From Misgurnus anguillicaudatus (lineage: Eukaryota; Chordata; Actinopteri; Cypriniformes; Cobitidae): a stretch of DNA of 64,000 bases. The stretch is from positions 35,017,501 to 35,081,500 of the forward strand of contig NC_073352.2 in the NCBI RefSeq assembly GCF_027580225.2, in the 5' to 3' direction. Below the pieces are notes generated by a model. It made no database searches. It saw only the letters and a list, made by a program, of their open reading frames with translations, and was not told the origin of the DNA. The position numbers and the translations under genes were made by a program. Shown here piece after piece: positions 62,601 to 64,000 of this stretch (position 1 is the first letter of the stretch; each line of letters starts with the position of its first letter).

Positions 62601-63974
62601 AGCTCAAAATCAGGGCAATGAAGCTTTAGTTAAATCTTTTCATTTTGTAAAAGTTGCATTGATCATACTGTATGTTAATCATGCCAATAAATCATCTTAA
62701 AAACTGATAGTACGATAAAATTAGTATGACAGAAGAGTGCCCTACTGAAAAATCCAGCTAAAACCAGCATAAGCTGGTAGCTGGTTTTAGCTAGTTTAAG
62801 GTGGTTACCGCTGGTCCTCCCAGCCTGACAAAGCTGGTCATGCTGGTGGGCCAGCTGGTATTCCAGCATGACCAGCTAAGTCCAGCTAGACCAGCTTAAA
62901 ATGTGACCAAAACACACCTGGACCAGCTTGCTACACCAGCAAAACCAGCTTCCTACACCAGCAAAACCAGCAAAACCAGCTAAAACCAAGCTGGGGACCA
63001 CCTAAAACCAGCTCACCAGCTTATGCTGGTCTTAGCTGGATTTTTCAGTAGAGTGGATGTACCTTGTTTACTTTGTGGAGTTGTGTGATGTTTCTTCCTT
63101 TCCAAAGCAGATCAAAAACTGCACATTTAAGGGCTGGCACCATCAGCTACACAAACACACGTGTGTAAAGATTATTTAAGTTCTGACACATTACATTTAC
63201 GTATATGTAAATTTTAAGTGACTTGCATGGTGCATTTATGATATAGAGTTTTATTTATCAGTATGTGTTATCTCTGGTGATCAAACCCACAACATTTGTG
63301 CTGCTAATGCATGTTCGAATAAGCAGCAGGTAAATATGGACTTTTTTGGCACTGAAGAATAATAACAGTAATTTGTGTTTATTGTTTACTGAATGTCGTG
63401 TACAACGGAAATGCGTCTTAAGTATAAAACTGCTGTTTTAGATTATGAGAGGTCCTTGCGAACACAAATCAAAATGCCTCTGTGTGTGGGTGTGTGGATT
63501 AACCTTCTTGTCAATTTCTCCTGACTCTATTCCAAACTTTAGAAGCTGAAAGGAGAACTCAAACAGGTTTCTTCCGGTCACATCACTGGCACTGATGTAC
63601 ACACATACACACACACACATGCACAACCACACACACGCATATGAGCTAAACTGCATGCTGTAGACAAACTTTACACTGTTGTATCATACGCTTACGTATC
63701 CCATTAAAAAAACCTGCAAAAGTTGGTATTTAAGAAAAATATAAATTAGACCACCACAACACTTAATTTTAAAAGAAAAAATATTCTATAATGTTTGCGT
63801 CTATTTGCATTGAGTTTGTATGTAATCTACTCGCACAAATCGTTAAATTCACGTTTGGTGTGTTCGCCCCATAACACACACGTACGCACACATATACAAA
63901 ACATACCTGCTGAATACCGCAAGAACATTCAGAGATGATGCAGCGCTGTAGATATCATCTTCATCAGCTGAACC
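22667..63974 (-). CDS. stag3: stag3-like: cohesin subunit SA (STAG), C-terminal 14 exons, 5' part off-window
   Basis: STAG/SA proteins bind the RAD21/REC8 kleisin of the cohesin ring in the nucleus; STAG3 is the meiotic paralogue. Fourteen minus-strand exons (63907-63974, 63504-63591, 63063-63146, 62422-62514, 61453-61615, 53055-53176, 52872-52973, 52659-52792, 52453-52569, 51172-51317, 51001-51079, 23632-23712, 22783-22888, 22667-22714) total 1431 bases and stay in frame to TAA. Family landmarks are [27 protein letters not shown] and [16 protein letters not shown]. The C-terminal tail is short, with SSKRRR and then an aspartate-rich segment. STAG1 and STAG2 are much more conserved in fish than this; the basic SSKRRR, the RLSL-like acidic end and the short tail point to STAG3 (remembered comparison). 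The gene exceeds 41 kb here because of introns of 27 kb and 8 kb filled with mobile DNA. Confidence 0.8.
22783..22888 (-). CDS. stag3: stag3 exon with acidic tail
   Basis: Codes [18 protein letters not shown] followed by eleven residues that are all Asp or Glu except one His, then SEIGIIL. The acceptor AG at 22889-22890 gives the correct phase. A closer AG at the TTTAG sequence would run into a stop, so it is rejected. Confidence 0.75.
22973..23522. mobile_element. Inverted-repeat DNA element in a stag3 intron
   Basis: AGGCTGAATTTACACTGCAG at the left and GGCAGTGTAAATGCAGCCT at the right are inverted termini. It is 550 bp and fills most of the intron between the last-but-two and last-but-one exons. 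Confidence 0.75.
23632..23712 (-). CDS. stag3: stag3 exon, serine-rich linker
   Basis: Codes [20 protein letters not shown] and VQSHFS. The phase fits both neighbours exactly, although the upstream neighbour is 27 kb away. Acceptor AG at 23713-23714, donor GTGAGT at 23631. Confidence 0.7.
23855..24746. mobile_element. Foldback element with about 280-bp arms
   Basis: The left arm 23855-24135 and right arm 24475-24746 are near-perfect inverted copies; examples are GTCTTTCTTTGTTCAGTCGA against TCGACTGAACAAAGAAAGAC, and TTGTCATTTTTGACAA in the inner part. The 340-bp centre is unrelated to the arms. No transposase. Confidence 0.85.
24867..25016 (+). repeat. Repeat copy 1 of an inverted pair flanking the 27-kb intron interior
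   Basis: CAGATGTGGCCTTTAAAAAT followed by GCGCGTTTTCTC and GCAGAATTCTGC. An inverted relative lies at 50686-50825 with GCGCATTTTTAAGGGCCACA. Confidence 0.55.
25330..26110 (+). repeat. Left member of a diverged segmental duplication
   Basis: Block A (25330-25620, ATTTTAAAGAGATTAATGTG) is followed by block B (25830-26080, CCCGAAGTGTTGAGTTTATG). Both recur at 40910-41830 in the same orientation but in the opposite order. Confidence 0.65.
26478..27489 (+). mobile_element. hAT element with a transposase N-terminal remnant
   Basis: CAGTGATGGGAATAACG to CCCAACACTG, flanked by the exact 8-bp duplication CTTATCAA (26470-26477, 27490-27497). At 27060-27255 the plus strand keeps remnants of a BED zinc finger ([12 protein letters not shown] and [18 protein letters not shown] residues in broken frames), as found at the start of hAT transposases. 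It splits a 133-bp satellite unit. Confidence 0.88.
27613..29013. mobile_element. Second hAT element, 1.4 kb, non-coding
   Basis: CAGTGATGGGAGTAACGCG to TTGCCCAACACTG, flanked by the exact 8-bp duplication GTGACTAT (27605-27612, 29014-29021). Same terminal family as 26478-27489 but a different interior. No intact frame was found. Confidence 0.9.
29014..29850. repeat. 133-bp tandem satellite, about six full units
   Basis: Units beginning GTGACTATTGACATGTAGAT start near 29014, 29147, 29280, 29412, 29545, 29678 and 29811. Each carries CACTTCCTGTTGCCAGCTGG followed by TGGCGCTATAACC. Partial units also lie at 26400-26469 and 27490-27612, separated by the two hAT insertions. Confidence 0.92.
29811..30920. 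repeat. About 0.5-kb higher-order duplication in array unit 0
   Basis: Two copies about 498 bp apart share GATGTGTTCAGGTCA, GACAGATCGGACACTGTATG and the CAAAGGCCTTAAGATGACAC segment. The tail ends in the array-wide GAGTTTTCGAGTATG block. Confidence 0.75.
31184..32034. mobile_element. hAT-like insertion in array unit 1
   Basis: CAGAGATGTATAGTAACG to ATACATCTCTG, flanked by GATGTGTG (31176-31183, 32035-32042). Units 3-5 have the empty site. The interior is rich in AGTACTT/AAGTACT motifs and non-coding. Confidence 0.88.
33370..34229. mobile_element. Same hAT-like insertion duplicated in array unit 2
   Basis: Near-identical to 31184-32034, at the same site and with the same GATGTGTG duplication (33362-33369, 34230-34237). 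It differs by a 9-base insertion near the right end and a few substitutions. It was therefore copied with the unit, not inserted twice. Confidence 0.9.
34285..34995. repeat. 183-bp sub-repeat, four copies in unit 2
   Basis: Four copies of a segment with AAAGTAAAGTTTGACGC, TTCGCAATTTATCATCTACA and AATCCTAGAAGGAGTATTTA, spaced about 183 bases. Unit 1 and unit 3 carry two copies, and unit 4 one. Confidence 0.85.
35671..35830. repeat. Two 80-bp hairpin units
   Basis: Two exact-period copies starting ATAAATTCGAGCAAAA. Each contains the stems GCACC-TTTC-GGTGC and CAGGCCA-TTC-TGGCCTG and ends GGTGCTCGGGCCCTA. They sit between array units 2 and 3. Confidence 0.92.
40607..40906. repeat. Three 82-bp hairpin units and a truncated variant
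   Basis: Same hairpin unit as at 35671, with AATAATCCGAGCAAAA spacers; starts near 40610, 40690 and 40772, then a shorter form ending GTGTGCTCGGGCCCTAAT. It marks the right end of the array. Confidence 0.9.
40910..41830 (+). repeat. Right member of a diverged segmental duplication
   Basis: Block B (40910-41140) precedes block A (41335-41770), the reverse of the order at 25330-26110. Shared tracts include GAAGTGTTGAGTTTATGAAT and CTCAACCACCACCAATAAAG. Confidence 0.65.
42057..44048. mobile_element. 2.0-kb hAT element with 8-bp target duplication
   Basis: Begins CAGGGACGTGCACAGACAT and ends GTGTGCACGTGCCTG, with further inverted similarity in the GGGCAGG-TGCTCAAG stretches. It is flanked by CATATAAG on both sides (42049-42056, 44049-44056). 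The interior is AT-rich with no recognisable transposase; one smaller element is nested at 42163-42519. Confidence 0.88.
42163..42519. mobile_element. Palindromic hAT-type MITE, nested
   Basis: TAGGGCTGTCAAAAGATTAA is repeated inverted at the right end. Arms of about 70 bases include ATTAATCGCGATTAATCGCA. The flanking 8-bp duplication is ATATATAT (42155-42162, 42520-42527). Confidence 0.88.
44263..45246. mobile_element. GGGTTTCCC-ended inverted-repeat element
   Basis: CTGGGTTTCCCGATAACGAT at the left and ATGCTATTGGGAAACCGGG at the right are inverted, with further pairs such as AAGTGCTA/TAGCACTT inside. No coding sequence; AT-rich centre. Confidence 0.7.
45308..46378. repeat. Twin hairpins sharing one stem sequence
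   Basis: Hairpins at 45308-45387 and 46307-46378 both pair GACATCAGAGTAC and CGAGAGC with their inverse across 30-40 base loops. Between them, near 45650, is a GTAGGGGAGAGTGGGTCAAA repeat. They may be the ends of one foldback element. Confidence 0.7.
46599..48123. mobile_element. 1.5-kb inverted-repeat element (GGGCTGCGTTCCCC)
   Basis: The left end GGGCTGCGTTCCCCGAAAC and right end GTCGGGAAACGCAGCCC are inverted. Sub-terminal pairs such as AAGTTGTACCTTAAG and CGTTTCCCGAAACG extend the symmetry about 150 bases inward. No transposase was found. Confidence 0.75.
48241..48331. repeat. 15-bp perfect inverted repeat
   Basis: CAAAGGAACTGCAAG at 48241 and CTTGCAGTTCCTTTG at 48317, with a 61-base spacer. 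Confidence 0.75.
48334..50520. other. AT-rich intron interior, mostly featureless
   Basis: No gene or intact element. 49800-49935 ends GGGCACATCCCTAATAA and looks like the right end of an old hAT element. Confidence 0.55.
50686..50825 (-). repeat. Repeat copy 2 of an inverted pair
   Basis: On the minus strand it reads CAGATGTGGCCCTTAAAAAT and GCGCGTCTCTGAG, the diverged inverse of 24867-25016. Confidence 0.55.
51001..51079 (-). CDS. stag3: stag3 exon, Ser/Thr-rich linker
   Basis: Codes [20 protein letters not shown] and DEFTQR. Donor GTATGA at 51000 opens the 27-kb intron; acceptor AG at 51080-51081. Confidence 0.75.
51172..51317 (-). CDS. stag3: stag3 exon with basic SSKRRR motif
   Basis: Codes [20 protein letters not shown] and then [15 protein letters not shown], a nuclear-localisation-like run. 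Donor is GTCAGT. Confidence 0.8.
51318..52452. other. stag3 intron, nothing firm
   Basis: Short open frames (for example 51470-51706) lack family signatures. A GACCACAAGCGACTTTC/GGTCGCCAACGGTCA stretch at 51910-52140 may be an old inverted-repeat element. Confidence 0.5.
52453..52569 (-). CDS. stag3: stag3 exon, conserved helical repeat
   Basis: Codes [20 protein letters not shown] and [18 protein letters not shown], collinear with the most conserved C-terminal block of STAG proteins. Donor GTGAGT, acceptor TAG. Confidence 0.88.
52659..52792 (-). CDS. stag3: stag3 exon with tandem NAGNAG acceptor
   Basis: Codes [20 protein letters not shown] and [20 protein letters not shown]. The acceptor reads CAGCAG, so either of two sites three bases apart could be used, giving one Gln more or less. 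Donor is GTTAGT. Confidence 0.87.
52872..52973 (-). CDS. stag3: stag3 exon, SMC/kleisin-contact region
   Basis: Thirty-four codons, [20 protein letters not shown] and on to VCLCLQQ, matching the STAG block that follows the helical repeat pair. Donor GTGTGT, acceptor TAG. Confidence 0.88.
53055..53176 (-). CDS. stag3: stag3 exon
   Basis: Codes [20 protein letters not shown] and [20 protein letters not shown], aligned to the KIEALHKRRNLLAAF region of STAG proteins. The first bases complete an Asp codon split over the 8.3-kb intron. Confidence 0.88.
53981..54498 (+). repeat. 5' LTR
   Basis: Starts TGTAAGAATTTATAGTC and ends TTTTTTCTTACA. A TATA-like CTATAAAG lies near 54363 and a polyadenylation signal AATAAA near 54449, with a GGGTTCA/TGAACCC stem between, suggesting U3-R-U5 order. 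It has a 7-base insertion (TGTTAAG) relative to the 3' LTR. Confidence 0.92.
54720..55700 (+). repeat. Reiterated GCCCGACGTAGTGTGG motif in the retroelement leader
   Basis: About fifteen degenerate copies of a 14-16 base motif around CCCGACGYASTGTGG (for example near 54734, 54875, 54947, 54983, 55051, 55096, 55287, 55518, 55581). A larger direct duplication of about 412 bases (from 54843 and from 55255) overlays them. Non-coding. Confidence 0.8.
55755..57356 (+). mobile_element. Tc1-type transposon inside the retroelement
   Basis: CAGTGGGGCAAAAAAGTAT at the left is inverted at the right (TACTTTTTTGCCCCACTG). Long inverted termini of about 200 bases extend to the AATAAGTATTTGGTCAATAA and ACCAAATACTTATT stretches. 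Flanking TA dinucleotides (55753-55754, 57357-57358) are the Tc1 target. Confidence 0.95.
56122..57141 (+). pseudogene. Tc1 transposase, inactivated
   Basis: DDE transposase of about 340 codons. The N-terminal paired-type helix-turn-helix has CHQ-like [17 protein letters not shown], then [10 protein letters not shown]. The catalytic Asp lies in VIWSDE, the second in GSDPKHTA, and the Glu in [15 protein letters not shown]. In-frame stops interrupt it at about 56257 (a TGA where Trp is usual), 56590 and 56980, and a further TAA follows near 57000. Dead copy. Confidence 0.9.
57399..58460 (+). pseudogene. Retroelement gag, N-terminal part, frameshifted
   Basis: 353 codons from the ATG 41 bases after the Tc1 element. 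A coiled-coil-like segment (about 65-130, rich in Glu, Lys and Leu) precedes a capsid-like region around 215-330 ([20 protein letters not shown]). The frame is lost near 58400-58412, where a downstream frame takes over, so the gene is broken. Retroviral or retrotransposon Gag is inferred from the order and the zinc knuckles that follow. Confidence 0.8.
58410..59047 (+). pseudogene. Retroelement gag, C-terminal part with three CCHC zinc knuckles
   Basis: Three CX2CX4HX4C knuckles in a row: [14 protein letters not shown] (58698-58739), [14 protein letters not shown] (58770-58811) and [14 protein letters not shown] (58842-58883). Such knuckles bind genomic RNA. A first ATG in this frame is at 58457, but the frame opens earlier as the continuation of gag. 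The stop follows at 59047. Confidence 0.87.
59048..60638 (+). other. Post-gag debris, no pol
   Basis: Short open stretches, about 59548-59740, 59770-59875 and 59817-60050, lie in several frames. None shows protease, RT, RNase H or integrase motifs. The cysteine-containing part near 59910-60000 ([14 protein letters not shown]) could be envelope-derived, but this is a guess. A second purine tract, AAAAGGGGGG, lies near 59117. Confidence 0.5.
60639..61149 (+). repeat. 3' LTR
   Basis: Differs from the 5' LTR by a few substitutions, two 1-base indels and one 7-base indel over about 515 bases, so the insertion is fairly young. Confidence 0.92.
61453..61615 (-). CDS. stag3: stag3 exon
   Basis: Codes [20 protein letters not shown] through [20 protein letters not shown] to DDLNG, matching the AFMLLCDLLMIF and SFVMDHVFID blocks. 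Donor GTAAAT, acceptor CAG. Confidence 0.88.
61616..62421. other. stag3 intron with an old hAT end
   Basis: Ends such as GTGCAGCCCTAAT near 62075 suggest the right border of a degraded hAT element. No coding signal. Confidence 0.45.
62422..62514 (-). CDS. stag3: stag3 exon
   Basis: Thirty-one codons, [20 protein letters not shown] to ESHIRNQ, matching the VKSFLAVCQQCL block. Donor GTATGT, acceptor CAG. Confidence 0.85.
62742..63051. mobile_element. CCAGCT palindromic MITE next to a splice donor
   Basis: CTACTGAAAAATCCAGCTAA at the left is inverted at the right (TTAGCTGGATTTTTCAGTAG), and the interior is dense in CCAGCTT/AAGCTGG motifs. It ends about 11 bases from the donor of the 63063-63146 exon. 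Confidence 0.85.
63063..63146 (-). CDS. stag3: stag3 exon
   Basis: Twenty-eight codons, [20 protein letters not shown] to LHKVNK. Donor GTACAT at 63062 is only about 11 bases from the end of the palindromic element at 62742-63051. Confidence 0.83.
63205..63325 (-). repeat. tRNA-derived SINE
   Basis: On the minus strand TGCATTAGCAGCACAAATG is followed by a B-box-like GTGGGTTTGATCACCAGAG and the tail with AAGTCACTT. It resembles the SINE at 9145. Confidence 0.6.
63504..63591 (-). CDS. stag3: stag3 exon
   Basis: Codes [20 protein letters not shown] to GEIDKK, matching the AHDLTHWNLF and LLKTGIE blocks. Donor GTTAAT, acceptor CAG. Confidence 0.83.
63907..63974 (-). CDS. stag3: stag3 exon, first in window
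   Basis: Codes [20 protein letters not shown] and FS, matching the acidic EEVYSTVSATLK block. Donor GTATGT, acceptor TAG. Upstream exons lie outside the window. Confidence 0.78.
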
Positions 63975-64000
63975 CTAAACAAAACACATGACCTCTGTGT

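Noticed and set aside
61427..63656. Assignment of this cohesin gene to STAG1 or STAG2
   Set aside because: Identity to the remembered STAG1/2 blocks is only about half, too low for those strongly conserved paralogues; the tail fits STAG3 better.

Overview
The window reads as a gene-sparse, repeat-dense stretch of nuclear DNA from a teleost fish, most likely a cypriniform (cyprinid). The evidence is the vertebrate-type split genes with GT-AG introns, the teleost-style klotho and cohesin proteins, and the many hAT-like, Tc1-like, tRNA-SINE and palindromic elements of types common in carp and zebrafish relatives. All three protein-coding genes I can support lie on the minus strand, head to tail, so they are read from right to left.

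Left, 102-3565: ube2k, a ubiquitin-conjugating E2 enzyme. Exons 1-5 are present (133 codons, including active-site Cys92); the remaining exons lie beyond the left edge. Centre-left, 8691-19105: klb (beta-klotho), complete in five exons that join in frame into 1007 residues, with a signal peptide, two degenerate glycosidase-1 domains and a C-terminal membrane anchor. Right, 22667-63974: the 3' two-fifths of a STAG/SA cohesin gene, best matched to the meiotic paralogue stag3. Fourteen exons stay in frame for 476 residues to the stop codon; the 5' exons lie beyond the right edge.

The rest is intron and spacer built from mobile DNA. A 27-kb stag3 intron (23713-51000) holds a 14.7-kb array (26184-40906) of a long repeat, in which units have been duplicated together with a hAT-like insertion, 183-bp sub-repeats, a 133-bp satellite and 80-82-bp hairpin units. 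Right of the array are several further inverted-repeat elements. A second large intron (53177-61452) contains a three-level nest: a hAT-type MITE split by an LTR retroelement (gag with three zinc knuckles, no recognisable pol, 4-bp target duplication), itself split by a Tc1 transposon. Target-site duplications support the hAT-LTR-Tc1 order.

The three genes have unrelated jobs: protein ubiquitination, endocrine FGF signalling and sister-chromatid cohesion. ube2k and klb lie in one region (4p14) in human too, so that pairing looks ancestral; the stag3 neighbour is the less expected one. Exon boundaries were set by eye from reading frame, splice consensus and remembered family sequences. No database search was possible.
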